This document shows positions 15,798 through 27,143 of a stretch of 60,400 nt of DNA, piece by piece. The DNA is from Micromonospora andamanensis. Its GTDB lineage: Bacteria; Actinomycetota; Actinomycetes; Mycobacteriales; Micromonosporaceae. The DNA lies in contig NZ_BOOZ01000044.1 in the NCBI RefSeq assembly GCF_016863495.1, forward strand, positions 1 to 60,400, given 5' to 3'. Numbering within the stretch: position 1 is the stretch's first letter; every line of letters starts with the position of its first letter. The position numbers and the translations under genes are program-made. The notes below the pieces were generated by a model, which saw only the letters and a list, made by a program, of their open reading frames with translations, searched no databases and had not been told where the DNA came from.

Positions 15798-16901
15798 ATG
15801 AGTGATTCCCGTTCGTCCGCCCGTACGCTTGCCGCCCTGGTCGAGACGGCCACCATCGTCGGCCTCGGCACCAGTACCCGGGAGGCCACCGAGACCTTCC
15901 GGCTGGTCGAGGAGGCCACGCACGCGCTGATCCGGCGCGGTTTCCGGGTCGTCGCGCTGCTGGACAACCAGCGGGTCGGCGACCTCTACGACAGGTACGT
16001 CCGGGGCGAGGACATCGACCTGGACGCGGCGTTCAGCCAGGCGTGGGGTCCGTGGCGGACGGTCGAGATGCGCGACGCGCTCGTCCGGCTGCGCCGGCAC
16101 AACGAGCGTCACCCCGACGATCCGGTACGCCTGATCGCCGTCAACGGGCGCCGCACGCTGCCGGCCGACTACGACCGGGTCGTGGCGCTGCTCGCTCCGT
16201 CGGACCCGGCGGCCGCGACGCGGATCGGCGAGATGTTCGCCGTCATCCGTACCGCCCACGACAACGGTGAGCATGTCCAACGCCTGCGTGGCACCCACCC
16301 GGGCGTGCCCTTCGTCGACCTCGCCCGCACCGCCCACGACCTGGCCGCCGAGCTGCCCGACAGCCCGGGGCGTGACGAGGCGCTACAGCTGATCGAGGGG
16401 ATCGTCGACTTCCACGCGCACGCCCTCGGTGCCGGCTACGACGCGGCAGCGGAGGAGCGTGCGGCGGCCGAGCGACTCCTCGATCACCAGCGGCGCACCG
16501 GCGACCGGGTGGTGTTCTGGGAGGGCAGCGCCCACGTCGCGGCGCACGGCGACACGATGACAGGCGCACACCTCCGGGCGGCCCTCGGCCAGGAGTACGC
16601 GGCCGTCCACCTCACCTTCGGCCACGGCCGGATCCCCGCGACGGACATCCCACGCCCCGTCCCGTCGTCACTGGAGGCGGTGCTGCTCCACGAACCCGGT
16701 GAACAGATCATCGACCTGCGCTCGGCCCCCGCGTACCTCGCCGACCGGATCGACAGGCCGTGCCGGACCCGGCTGATCTCCGGTCTCTACCGGGCCGACC
16801 ACGACGCGGACCACTACTACGACCTGCCCACACTGGCCAGCAGTTTCGACGTGCTCGCCTTTGTCCCCACGGTCGCCCCGATCCATCCGCTGCCGCAGTA
16901 G
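15798..16901 (+). CDS. Erythromycin-esterase-fold protein, catalytic residues replaced
   Basis: A 367-residue protein of the EreA-like family, recognisable from TIVGLGTSTREATETFRL, GFRVVALLDNQRVGDLYDRY and VVFWEGSAHVAAHGD. In active members the first motif reads GE-(A/S)-TH-G, with Glu and the catalytic His. Here it reads GTSTRE, so Glu is Thr and His is Arg, and the ALEAD-like second motif reads ALLDN. The later His (SAHVAAHGD) is kept. Macrolide hydrolysis is therefore doubtful; a binding or altered catalytic role is possible. It follows merR by 69 bases, which contain its own MerR-type promoter, and has no ribosome site. Confidence 0.8.
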   Translation: MSDSRSSARTLAALVETATIVGLGTSTREATETFRLVEEATHALIRRGFRVVALLDNQRVGDLYDRYVRGEDIDLDAAFSQAWGPWRTVEMRDALVRLRRHNERHPDDPVRLIAVNGRRTLPADYDRVVALLAPSDPAAATRIGEMFAVIRTAHDNGEHVQRLRGTHPGVPFVDLARTAHDLAAELPDSPGRDEALQLIEGIVDFHAHALGAGYDAAAEERAAAERLLDHQRRTGDRVVFWEGSAHVAAHGDTMTGAHLRAALGQEYAAVHLTFGHGRIPATDIPRPVPSSLEAVLLHEPGEQIIDLRSAPAYLADRIDRPCRTRLISGLYRADHDADHYYDLPTLASSFDVLAFVPTVAPIHPLPQ

Positions 16902-17017
16902 GGCGACAACGGCCCGCGCATCGAGTGTCGTCGGACGTCATACAAATTATGTTTAAGTTCCTCTATGCTTCCGGAAGTCGCACCAGACCTCCACCACCAC
17001 CCCCGGAGGAATCCATC

Positions 17018-18562
17018 ATGATCGTTTTGAGAGGTCGCCGTCATCGTCCCCGACGGCTGGCGGCCATCGGCGCGTCAGCTCTCATCCTGGCGGGCGGGGC
17101 CATCCTGGCCCCGCAGGTCCAGGTCGCGGTCGCCGCACCGGGCGCGGTGATCGCCGAGGCCATCGTCCCCGGCCAGAGCGCCGTGATCACCGGTGTGGCG
17201 TCGGGACGGTGCCTGGAGGTGCCGAACGCGAGCACCACCAACGGCATCCAGACCCAACTGTGGGACTGCTCCGGCGCAGCCCACCAGACCTGGACCTACA
17301 CCTCCGGACGGCAACTCCAGGTGTACGGCACCAAATGCCTGGACGCCAACGGCGCCGGCACCAGCAACGGCACCCAGGTGATCATCTGGGACTGCCACGG
17401 TGGCACCAACCAGCAGTGGAACGTCAACGCCAACGGCACCATCACCGGCGTGCAGTCCGGGCTCTGCCTGGACGCCAACAACGCCGGCACCGGCAACGGC
17501 ACGAAGATGATCCTCTGGTCCTGCCACGGCGGCACCAACCAGCAGTGGACCTCGCCGGCGCCCCCGCCGACGAGCCCGCCACCCACCCCGCCGGCCGGGT
17601 CGCTGCCCTGTGACATCTACGCGGCCGGCGGTACGGCGTGCGTGGCGGCGCACAGCACGACCCGGGCGCTGTACTCCGCGTACCGGGGTAACCTCTACCA
17701 GGTGCGGCGCTCGTCGGACAACACGACCCGCGACATCGGTCTGTTGACCACCGGCGGCACCGCCAACGCGGCCACGCAGGACTCGTTCTGCGCCGGCACG
17801 CAGTGCGTGATCACGGTGATCTACGACCAGTCCGGCCGGGGCAACGACCTGTGGTACCAAGGCTCCACAGTCGTCCCGGGCTCGCCGCAGAGCCGCCCCG
17901 CGATCGCCACCACCGAGTCGCTGACCGTCGGGGGCAGCAAGGCGTACTCGCTGTACATCAACCCAGGCAACAGCTACTGGCGGGACGGTCACCTGACCGG
18001 CGTGCCGACCGGCAGCGCACCCGAGGGCATGTACATGGTGACGAGTGGTACCCACGTCAACAACGGCTGCTGTTTCGACTACGGCAACAGCGAGACCACC
18101 CGCAAGGCCGACGCGGCCGGCGCGATGGACGCGATCAACTTCAGCACCCAGTGCTGGTTCGGCGGGTGCTCCGGTACCGGCCCGTGGGTGCAGGCGGACC
18201 TGGAGTGGGGCCTGTTCCCCGGCGGCAGCCAGTCGTGGAACCCGAACCAGCGCTCCTTCCCGCACAAGTTCGTCACCGCCACCCTGAAGAACAACGGCAC
18301 CACCCGCTTCGCCATCAAGGGCAGCAACGCCCAGTCCGGCAGCCTCTACACGCTCTACGAAGGACCCCTGCCGCCCGGCTACAGCCCGATGAAGAAGCAG
18401 GGCGCGATCGTCCTGGGCAGCGGTGGGGACTGCTGCAAGCCCGACGGCGGGGCCAACCTCAGCGCCGGCACCTTCTACGAGGGCGCCATGGTCGCCGGCT
18501 ATCCCTCCGACGCCACCGAGAACGCCGTGCACGCCAACATCATCGCCGCCGGCTACCGCTGA
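17018..18562 (+). CDS. Secreted GH54 alpha-L-arabinofuranosidase with ricin-type CBM13
   Basis: A 514-residue extracellular enzyme that should release arabinose from arabinoxylan or arabinan. Residues 1-45 are a signal peptide (RRLAAIGASALILAGGAIL, cleavage near VAVA-APG). Residues about 50-185 are a ricin-type beta-trefoil with three QxW repeats (HQTWTY and NQQWNV/NQQWTS). A Pro-rich linker follows. The catalytic domain from about 195 starts PCDIYAAGGTACVAAHSTTR, has FCAGTQCVITVIYDQSGRGN and the paired cysteines HVNNGCCFDYGN typical of GH54. In fungal GH54 the carbohydrate-binding domain is C-terminal CBM42; here it is an N-terminal CBM13. ATG 17018 follows GGAGGA. The AT-rich stretch 16938-16970 probably holds the promoter. 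Confidence 0.9.
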   Translation: MIVLRGRRHRPRRLAAIGASALILAGGAILAPQVQVAVAAPGAVIAEAIVPGQSAVITGVASGRCLEVPNASTTNGIQTQLWDCSGAAHQTWTYTSGRQLQVYGTKCLDANGAGTSNGTQVIIWDCHGGTNQQWNVNANGTITGVQSGLCLDANNAGTGNGTKMILWSCHGGTNQQWTSPAPPPTSPPPTPPAGSLPCDIYAAGGTACVAAHSTTRALYSAYRGNLYQVRRSSDNTTRDIGLLTTGGTANAATQDSFCAGTQCVITVIYDQSGRGNDLWYQGSTVVPGSPQSRPAIATTESLTVGGSKAYSLYINPGNSYWRDGHLTGVPTGSAPEGMYMVTSGTHVNNGCCFDYGNSETTRKADAAGAMDAINFSTQCWFGGCSGTGPWVQADLEWGLFPGGSQSWNPNQRSFPHKFVTATLKNNGTTRFAIKGSNAQSGSLYTLYEGPLPPGYSPMKKQGAIVLGSGGDCCKPDGGANLSAGTFYEGAMVAGYPSDATENAVHANIIAAGYR

Positions 18563-18577
18563 CGTTCTCCCGCCACT

Positions 18578-18618
18578 CGCGTGGATCACCTGCCGAAACC
18601 GGGCCGGTGATCCACGCG
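18578..18618 (+). terminator. Hairpin terminator after GH54 gene
   Basis: Perfect 13-bp arms CGCGTGGATCACC (18578-18590) and GGTGATCCACGCG (18606-18618) with a 15-base loop, 16 bases after the stop. There is no T tract, as is usual in high-GC actinobacteria. Confidence 0.75.
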
Positions 18619-18689
18619 TAACAACAGGGATCCGTCGATGAAACCCACCGCTGAGATCGTCGGGCATCGATCTTGAGCGGGAGGTGGCG

Positions 18690-20303
18690 GTGACGATACC
18701 GACGACACGGCGACAGTTCCTCCAGGCCGTCGGGGTGTCCGGCGGGGCGGGTGTGCTCTACGGGACGATGGGCGCCCTCGGCCTGGCGCCCGCCGCGCAG
18801 GCGGCCCCACCGTTCCGGGCGCCGAACCGGTCCGACTTCACCCTCACCGGACGGTCGGCGAAGTCCGTACTGGTGCTCGGGGCCGGCATCGCCGGCCTGG
18901 CCACCGCGTACGAGCTGGGCAAGGCGGGCTACCGGGTGCGGCTGTTGGAGGCGCGCGACCGGCCCGGCGGGCGCAACTGGACGGTGCGGGGCGGCACCAC
19001 CGAGACCGACCTGGACGGGCGCACCCAGCGGGCCCGCTTCGCCGACAGCCAGTACCTCAACGCCGGACCGGCCCGCATCGCCCAGCACATGGTGACCCTC
19101 GACTACTGCCGGGAACTCGGCGTGCCGATCGAGATCTTCGGCAACCAGAACGCCGACGCCTACTACGTCAACGAGAACGCCGGAGCGCTGTCCGGCCGGC
19201 CGATCCGGCACCGCGAGGCGAAGGCGGACGTCTACGGGTACGTCTCCGAACTGCTCGCCAAGGCCACCGACCAGGGTGCGCTCGACACCTACCTGACCGG
19301 CGAGGACAAGGAGCGGCTGCTGGAGTTCCTGCGCGGCTTCGGCGCGATCGGCGGCCGGGTGGCCGACGACCCGGCGGCCAGCTGGCGGTACGCGGGCACC
19401 AACCGGCGCGGCTACCTGGTGGAGCCGGGCGCCGGCTTCGAGGCGGGCACCCCGAAACTCACCCCGTACCCGCTGACGGACGTGCTGGCCAGCGGCATCG
19501 GCAGGTACTTCTCCTTCGAGTTCGGCTACGACCAGGCGATGCTGATGTTCCAGCCGGTCGGCGGGATGGACCGCATCGCGTACGCCCTCGAAGCGGCGGT
19601 GGGCCGCCGCCTCGTCACCTACGGCGCCGCGGTGCGGTCGATCTCCAACACCGGCGCCGGCGTCGAAGTGGTCTACGACGGGCCGGGTGGCCGGACGCGT
19701 ACCGCAACCGCCGACTTCTGCGTGTGCACCATCCCACCGCAGGTGCTGGCGAAGATTCCGGCCAATCTCACCCAACCGGTCCGGGACGCGTTGGCCTACC
19801 CGGTCCCGAACGCCACCGGCAAGATCGGACTGCAGTACCGGCGACGGTGGTGGGAGCAGGACGAGAACATCTACTCCGGCATCACCAACACCAACCTGGA
19901 CCTCGCCACCGTCTGGTACCCCTCCTACGGCTACCACGGCGCGAAGGGCGTGGTGGTCGGCTACTACAACTTCGGCGCCAACGCCCAGGCGTACGCGGCG
20001 CTGACACCCGCCGAGCGGGAGGCCCGCGCCGTCGCCCAGGGCGTGAAGATCCACGGCGAGGCGTACCGCACGGAACTGGAGACGTCGTTCTCGGTGGCCT
20101 GGGAACGCACCCGCTACTCCGAGGGCGGCTGGGTGTCCTGGCCGTCGCGGAGCAACGGTCAGTACGGTCGGCTGCTGGAGCCGGACGGCCGGGTCTACTT
20201 CGCCGGTGACCACCTCAGTCACTACATCGCCTGGCAGGCCGGGGCGTTCGAGTCGGCCCGCAAGGTCGTTACCGACCTGCACGCCCGGGTCATGTCGAGC
20301 TGA
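18690..20303 (+). CDS. Tat-exported flavin amine oxidase
   Basis: A roughly 537-residue FAD oxidase of the amine/L-amino-acid oxidase family. The N-terminus has the twin-arginine motif TTRRQFLQAVGVSGGAGVLY, with cleavage near AQA-APP, so it is exported folded with FAD. The dinucleotide-binding region is VLVLGAGIAGLATAYELGKA followed by LEARDRPGGRNWT. The C-terminal FAD contact is GRVYFAGDHLSHYIAWQAGA. It would oxidise an amine or amino acid, releasing ammonia and peroxide. GTG 18690 is preferred (GGGAGG five to six bases upstream); GTG 18684 in the same frame is possible. Possibly a secreted antibacterial peroxide producer, which is speculative. Confidence 0.88.
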   Translation: MTIPTTRRQFLQAVGVSGGAGVLYGTMGALGLAPAAQAAPPFRAPNRSDFTLTGRSAKSVLVLGAGIAGLATAYELGKAGYRVRLLEARDRPGGRNWTVRGGTTETDLDGRTQRARFADSQYLNAGPARIAQHMVTLDYCRELGVPIEIFGNQNADAYYVNENAGALSGRPIRHREAKADVYGYVSELLAKATDQGALDTYLTGEDKERLLEFLRGFGAIGGRVADDPAASWRYAGTNRRGYLVEPGAGFEAGTPKLTPYPLTDVLASGIGRYFSFEFGYDQAMLMFQPVGGMDRIAYALEAAVGRRLVTYGAAVRSISNTGAGVEVVYDGPGGRTRTATADFCVCTIPPQVLAKIPANLTQPVRDALAYPVPNATGKIGLQYRRRWWEQDENIYSGITNTNLDLATVWYPSYGYHGAKGVVVGYYNFGANAQAYAALTPAEREARAVAQGVKIHGEAYRTELETSFSVAWERTRYSEGGWVSWPSRSNGQYGRLLEPDGRVYFAGDHLSHYIAWQAGAFESARKVVTDLHARVMSS

Positions 20304-20337
20304 ACTCCGACAGCTCGACCTCGGTGAAACGGCGTCA

Positions 20338-20374
20338 CCTGCGAAAAGTGCCTGGCCGACGGGCACGTCGCAGG
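20338..20374 (+). terminator. Imperfect hairpin after the amine oxidase
   Basis: Arms CCTGCG (20338-20343) and CGCAGG (20369-20374), with inner arms GTGCC and GGCAC offset by two bases, lie 35 bases past the stop codon. Stability was not computed. Confidence 0.4.
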
Positions 20375-20436
20375 CCCTGGTGATCGACTTTGTCCAATAG
20401 CATGGCGCGCATGGTCGTAGTCCGGTGGCTGGTGCG

Positions 20437-22239
20437 ATGACCCAGCCGGCCCCCGGTGCGGCCCGTCCCGCCGCGTGGTGGCTGCGGGTCGTCTTCGGGG
20501 TGATCGGCCTGGTCGCCTCGGTGCTCGGCTACATCGGACTGGAACGCCTGTCGCGGGTACGGCCCGACGCCATCGCGGACCGGTACGACATCCTCTACTA
20601 CGACCTGCAACTGTTCTTCCTCAGCGCCGAACTCTTCGAGGAGCCGGGCCCCTATCCCTGGCAGTTGCAGGTGGCCCGGTTCATGGCTCCACTGTTCACC
20701 CTGCTGGCGGTGGCCGAGGCCGGTCGGCTGCTGCTGGCCGCGGAGATCCGGCGGCGGCGGGCCCGCCGGGCCAGTGGCCACGCCGTCGTCTGCGGCGACT
20801 CGCAGTTCGCGCACATGCTGGCCGACCGGCTGCACGCCGACGGCGGCCGGGTGGTCGTCGTCCGCTCCGAAGCGTTCGGGCCCCTGGAGTACCGGCGACG
20901 CCGCTACCTCGGCGTGGTCGGCGACCCGACGAACGAGGAGGTGCTGCGGGGTGCCGGCCTGCCCCGGGCACACACCGTCTACGCCTGTACCGACGACGAC
21001 GACCGCAACCACGCCATCGCCAACACCGCCAACCGGCTGATCCAGGACCGGCGGCACCCGCCCCGGGTGTACGTGCAGGTCCACGACCCGGAGATGTGCC
21101 TGTCGTTGCAGGCCCGGCGGCTCGGTGCCGCCGGGTCCAGCCGGCTGCGGTTGGACTACTTCCACGTGGACGACATCGCCGCCCGGGCGCTGCACCGGCA
21201 CCATCCGTTGCCGTCGGCGCCGGACCGGCCGACGACAGTGCTCATCGCCGGTGACGGCAGCTTCCGCCGGGCCTTGCTGGTGGAGACCGCCCGGCACTGG
21301 CGGGCGTACCAGGCCGACCAGGGTGGGCCCGACCGCCGGCTGCGGGTGGACGTGGTGGCACCGGACGCCCGCGCCGAACTCGCCCTGGCCACCTCCCGCT
21401 ATCCGTTCCTGAACGACGTCTGCCGGCTCGCCGGGTACGACCGCGACATCGACGGGCTGATCGGGTTGGACCAGTTCGCCCCCGGCAGCTACGACCGCAT
21501 CTACATCTGCGCCACCGACGAGATCAGCGGCCTGCGCTTCGCGCTGGACACCCCGGCGCTCTGGCGCGGGGCGCGCAGCATCGTCTTCGTGCCGGTCTAC
21601 CGGCAGGCGGCGCTCGCCGCCGCGTTCCACGGCGACGCCCGCCACGACCTGCTCGACGAGGTGCACGGCAAGCTGCGGCTGTACCCGGTGCTGACGCAGG
21701 CCTGCGACGCCCGGCTGATCGCCGAGGACCTCACCGAACGACTCGCCCAGCAGATCCACAGGCGGTACCTGCACGCCCAGCAGCGGGCCGGCGTGCGCCT
21801 CGGCGACGCGCCGGCCATGGTGCCCTGGTCCCGGCTGCCGGAGTCGCTGCGCCGCGCCAACCGCAGCCACGTCCAGGACATCGCCGCCAAACTGCTGAAC
21901 CTGGGCTGCGTGGTGGCTCCCCGGCAGGGCGGTGCCGGTGACGCCTCGGCCGCCGGCCGGGCCATCGACGACCGGATCGAGCAACTGGCCCGGCTGGAAC
22001 ACGAGCGGTGGTGCCGGGAGCGGCGCTCCGAGGGGTGGACGTACGGTGAGCCGCGCGACGACGTCCGGCGCCGGCATCATCTGCTGCGACCGTGGGACGA
22101 GCTGCCACCGGCAGCGAAGGAACAGAACCGGGAGGAGATCCGGGCCTTGCCCGATGTGCTGTCCGACAGCGGATTCGAGTTGATCCGGTTGAGTCCCGCG
22201 GTACCCGTCCAGCGGGAGGGAGCGGCCGATGCCGCCTGA
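20437..22239 (+). CDS. TrkA-N / RyR-domain membrane protein
   Basis: A 600-residue protein. Two hydrophobic segments (WWLRVVFGVIGLVASVLGYI near 15-35, and RFMAPLFTLLAVAEAGRLLL near 75-95) anchor it in the membrane. A TrkA-N/RCK-like NAD-binding domain follows (HAVVCGDSQFAHMLADRL, then a second Rossmann-like unit near TTVLIAGDGSFRRALLVETA). The C-terminal 80 residues are a RyR domain: RLEHERWCRERRSEGWTYGE and HLLRPWDELPPAAKEQNREE. No ion-channel selectivity filter was seen, so it may gate or sense rather than conduct. ATG 20437 is chosen; GTG 20425 is possible. It overlaps the SLOG gene by 11 bases. RyR and SLOG domains co-occur in bacterial nucleotide-signalling conflict systems (family knowledge). 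Confidence 0.85.
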   Translation: MTQPAPGAARPAAWWLRVVFGVIGLVASVLGYIGLERLSRVRPDAIADRYDILYYDLQLFFLSAELFEEPGPYPWQLQVARFMAPLFTLLAVAEAGRLLLAAEIRRRRARRASGHAVVCGDSQFAHMLADRLHADGGRVVVVRSEAFGPLEYRRRRYLGVVGDPTNEEVLRGAGLPRAHTVYACTDDDDRNHAIANTANRLIQDRRHPPRVYVQVHDPEMCLSLQARRLGAAGSSRLRLDYFHVDDIAARALHRHHPLPSAPDRPTTVLIAGDGSFRRALLVETARHWRAYQADQGGPDRRLRVDVVAPDARAELALATSRYPFLNDVCRLAGYDRDIDGLIGLDQFAPGSYDRIYICATDEISGLRFALDTPALWRGARSIVFVPVYRQAALAAAFHGDARHDLLDEVHGKLRLYPVLTQACDARLIAEDLTERLAQQIHRRYLHAQQRAGVRLGDAPAMVPWSRLPESLRRANRSHVQDIAAKLLNLGCVVAPRQGGAGDASAAGRAIDDRIEQLARLEHERWCRERRSEGWTYGEPRDDVRRRHHLLRPWDELPPAAKEQNREEIRALPDVLSDSGFELIRLSPAVPVQREGAADAA

Positions 22240-22729
22240 ACGGGAACCGGTCCGGGTCGGGGTCACCGGGCACATCAACCTGACCCCGGCCACCGAACGG
22301 CTGGTCGCCGAGGCGATTCGGATCGAACTGCGCCGGATCAGCGACCGGCCGGTGCACGGGGTCACCTGCCTGGCGGCGGGTACCGACCAGATCTTCGCCC
22401 GCGCGGTGCTGGACGGCGGCGGCACGTACGAGGTGATCCTGCCGGCCCCCGACTACCGGGACACCATCGCCCCGGCTGCCCGGGGCACCTTCGACGAGCT
22501 GCTGGCCAGCGCCACCCGGGTCCTGCACACCGGCCACCGCATCTCCGGCACCGCCGCCTACGTGGCCGCCAACCGGGAACTGCTGCTGCGGGTGCAGCAG
22601 CTGCTGGCGGTCTGGGACGGCAAGCCGGGCTGCCACGACGCGTCGACCGACCGGACCGTCGGCTGGGCCCGCGAGCGGGGCATCCCCACCACAGTCATCT
22701 GGCCCGCCGACGCGCGGCGGACTCGCTAG
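22229..22729 (+). CDS. SLOG-like Rossmannoid nucleotide-binding protein
   Basis: A 166-residue protein beginning PVRVGVTGHINLTPATERLV, with GVTCLAAGTDQIFARAVLD, EVILPAPDYRDTI and VQQLLAVWDGKPG. The G-x-T-G-H loop, the LAAGTDQ strand-loop and the late WDGKP match the SLOG class (DprA/LOG/TRPM-LSDAT relatives), thought to bind or process nucleotide-derived signals. It overlaps the TrkA-RyR gene (ATG 22229, that stop at 22239) with GGGAGGGAG upstream, so production is coupled. Its stop is 19 bases from the stop of the convergent caspase gene. No membrane segment. Ligand unknown. Confidence 0.75.
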   Translation: MPPEREPVRVGVTGHINLTPATERLVAEAIRIELRRISDRPVHGVTCLAAGTDQIFARAVLDGGGTYEVILPAPDYRDTIAPAARGTFDELLASATRVLHTGHRISGTAAYVAANRELLLRVQQLLAVWDGKPGCHDASTDRTVGWARERGIPTTVIWPADARRTR

Positions 22730-22748
22730 TCCCGAGCTGTCCGACGCC

Positions 22749-25346
<2,598 letters not shown>

Positions 25347-25361
25347 GGTGAACCTGCCCGG

Positions 25362-25787
25362 TCAGTCACCGTCGACCTTCTCGGGTACGGCCGCCGTACC
25401 CTGCCGGGGCACCGACACCGACTTGATCAGCTCGGCCAGGGTCTTCTCCGACACGTCCCGGACGTCGATCTCGGTGCCGTCGGGGAGGGTCATGCGTAGC
25501 CGCTTGCCCTTGTTGCGGTCCTGAAAGCGCTTGATGACCTCGGCCAGGTGCCGGATGTCCGCCGCCGCCCGCTTGACCGTGGGCACGGTGAACACGGCGA
25601 GGGCGATCACCCCGAAGATGTAGCTCGCGGTGTCCCGGGTGCCCGGCGCGGCCTCCGCGGTCAACTCGTTGGCCTCGACACCCGGAAGCTGGTTCAGGTG
25701 GTCCTTGAGGTGGCGTGCCTGCTCGGCCAGTTCCTCGTCGCTGACCGGCCCGTCCGACGCGACCTGCAAGATCAATCCATCGATCAT
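25362..25787 (-). CDS. EACC1-like effector-associated small membrane protein
   Basis: A 141-residue protein with an N-terminal alpha/beta region (LILQVASDGPVSDEELAEQ to about 45), a hydrophobic segment SYIFGVIALAVFTVPTVKRA (about 55-75), a charged helix and a C-terminal strand-helix unit RLRMTLPDGTEIDVRDVSEK. This layout matches effector-associated constant component 1, the invariant partner of variable effectors in actinobacterial conflict systems; assignment is by pattern. It starts at ATG 25787 and precedes the caspase fusion by 15 bases, so it heads a two-gene operon. It may hold the effector at the membrane or keep it inactive (inference). The 240 bases upstream (25788-26027) have no gene and carry divergent promoters. 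Confidence 0.72.
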   Translation of the reverse strand: MIDGLILQVASDGPVSDEELAEQARHLKDHLNQLPGVEANELTAEAAPGTRDTASYIFGVIALAVFTVPTVKRAAADIRHLAEVIKRFQDRNKGKRLRMTLPDGTEIDVRDVSEKTLAELIKSVSVPRQGTAAVPEKVDGD

Positions 25788-26027
25788 GATCCCATCGTGG
25801 TCGGTGGCACTACGCGGTGCAAGGGCCGCCACGGCGGGATACGGGTCAGGGCCGGATGTGACGGGCATCCGACAGAAGCTGTGTGATTCTGACAGGCGCC
25901 GGTTGCTGTCCGTTTCGCTGATGCCAATTCGTCGTACCTGGGGAGTAGACCGACCAGGACCGATCCATGTAGGTGCCGGGGGCCGTCGAGCCGGCCCGCC
26001 GGCCCGACGAGGGCGAGAGGAACCAAT

Positions 26028-27143
26028 ATGAGTGGTGTACGCGTGCTGGTAGGGACGCGAAAAGGCGCGTTCATCCTGACCGCCGACGGCAGGCGCGACA
26101 ACTGGACTGTCGACGGGCCGCACTTCGGTGGCTGGGAGATCTACCACCTCACCGGGTCGCCGGCCGCCCCGGACCGGCTCTACGCCTCCCAGTCCGGCGG
26201 CTGGTTCGGGCAGCTGATCCAGCGCTCCGACGACGGCGGGCGGACCTGGACCACAGTCGACAACGACTTCGCCTACGCAGGTGACGTCGGCGACCACCTC
26301 TGGTACGACGGAACGCCGCGGCCGTGGGAGTTCAAACGCATCTGGCACCTCGAACCGTCCCGCGACGACCCGGACACCGTCTACGCGGGCGCTGAGGACG
26401 CGGCGCTCTACGTGTCGAACGACGGCGGCGGCAAGTGGACCGAGCTGACCGCCCTGCGCACCCACCCGAGCGGGCCGTCCTGGCAACCCGGGGCCGGTGG
26501 CCTGTGCCTGCACACGATCATCCTGGACCCGGTCCACCAGGGTCGGATCTACACAGCCATCTCGGCGGCCGGCGCGTTCCGCAGCGACGACGGCGGCACC
26601 AGCTGGCTGCCGATCAACAAGGGGCTGCGTTCGGGCGAGATTCCCGACCAGGACTCCGAGGTCGGCCACTGCGTGCACCACATCACCCAGCACCCGTCGC
26701 GCCCGGACACCCTGTTCATGCAGAAGCACTGGGACGTCATGCGCAGCGACGACGCCGGGGCGAACTGGCGCGAGGTGAGCGGCAACCTGCCGTCCGACTT
26801 CGGCTTCCCGATCGCGGTGCACGCCCACGAGCCGGAGACCATCTACGTGGTGCCGATCAAGAGCGACTCCGAGCACTACCCGCCGGAGGGCAAGCTGCGC
26901 GTCTACCGCAGCCGGACCGGCGGGGACGAGTGGGAGCCGTTGACCGACGGGCTGCCGCAGGCGGACTGCTACGTCAACGTCCTGCGCGACGCGATGGCCG
27001 TCGACACGCTCGACCCCTGCGGCATCTACTTCGGCACCTCCGGTGGCCAGGTCTACCGCTCCGCCGACGGCGGCGACAGCTGGGCGCCGATCGTCCGGGA
27101 CCTGCCGCCCGTGCTTTCGGTGGAAGTCCAGGTCCTGCCGTGA
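26028..27143 (+). CDS. BNR/Asp-box beta-propeller protein (sialidase-like)
   Basis: A 371-residue protein with five clear Asp-box motifs (SDDGGRTW, SNDGGGKW, SDDGGTSW, SDDAGANW, SADGGDSW) spaced about 50-90 residues apart, giving a BNR propeller. It starts VRVLVGTRKGAFILTADG and has no signal peptide, so it is probably cytosolic. Such proteins are often named exo-alpha-sialidase, but the sialidase Arg triad cannot be assigned and a binding or scaffold role is as likely. ATG 26028 follows GAGAGGAA. It overlaps the MoaD-like gene (GTGA), suggesting a two-protein unit. Confidence 0.8.
   Translation: MSGVRVLVGTRKGAFILTADGRRDNWTVDGPHFGGWEIYHLTGSPAAPDRLYASQSGGWFGQLIQRSDDGGRTWTTVDNDFAYAGDVGDHLWYDGTPRPWEFKRIWHLEPSRDDPDTVYAGAEDAALYVSNDGGGKWTELTALRTHPSGPSWQPGAGGLCLHTIILDPVHQGRIYTAISAAGAFRSDDGGTSWLPINKGLRSGEIPDQDSEVGHCVHHITQHPSRPDTLFMQKHWDVMRSDDAGANWREVSGNLPSDFGFPIAVHAHEPETIYVVPIKSDSEHYPPEGKLRVYRSRTGGDEWEPLTDGLPQADCYVNVLRDAMAVDTLDPCGIYFGTSGGQVYRSADGGDSWAPIVRDLPPVLSVEVQVLP

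Noticed and set aside
16938..16975. CebR or LacI operator upstream of the GH54 gene
   Set aside because: The stretch is AT-rich but has no clear dyad or match to TGGGAGCGCTCCCA.
17075..18667. 530-codon antisense frame over the GH54 gene
   Set aside because: Composition is typical of a shadow frame; the sense strand encodes a complete signal peptide, CBM13 and GH54.
20335..22425. 696-codon antisense frame over the TrkA-RyR gene
   Set aside because: No recognisable domain, and the sense frame has membrane helices, Rossmann and RyR motifs.
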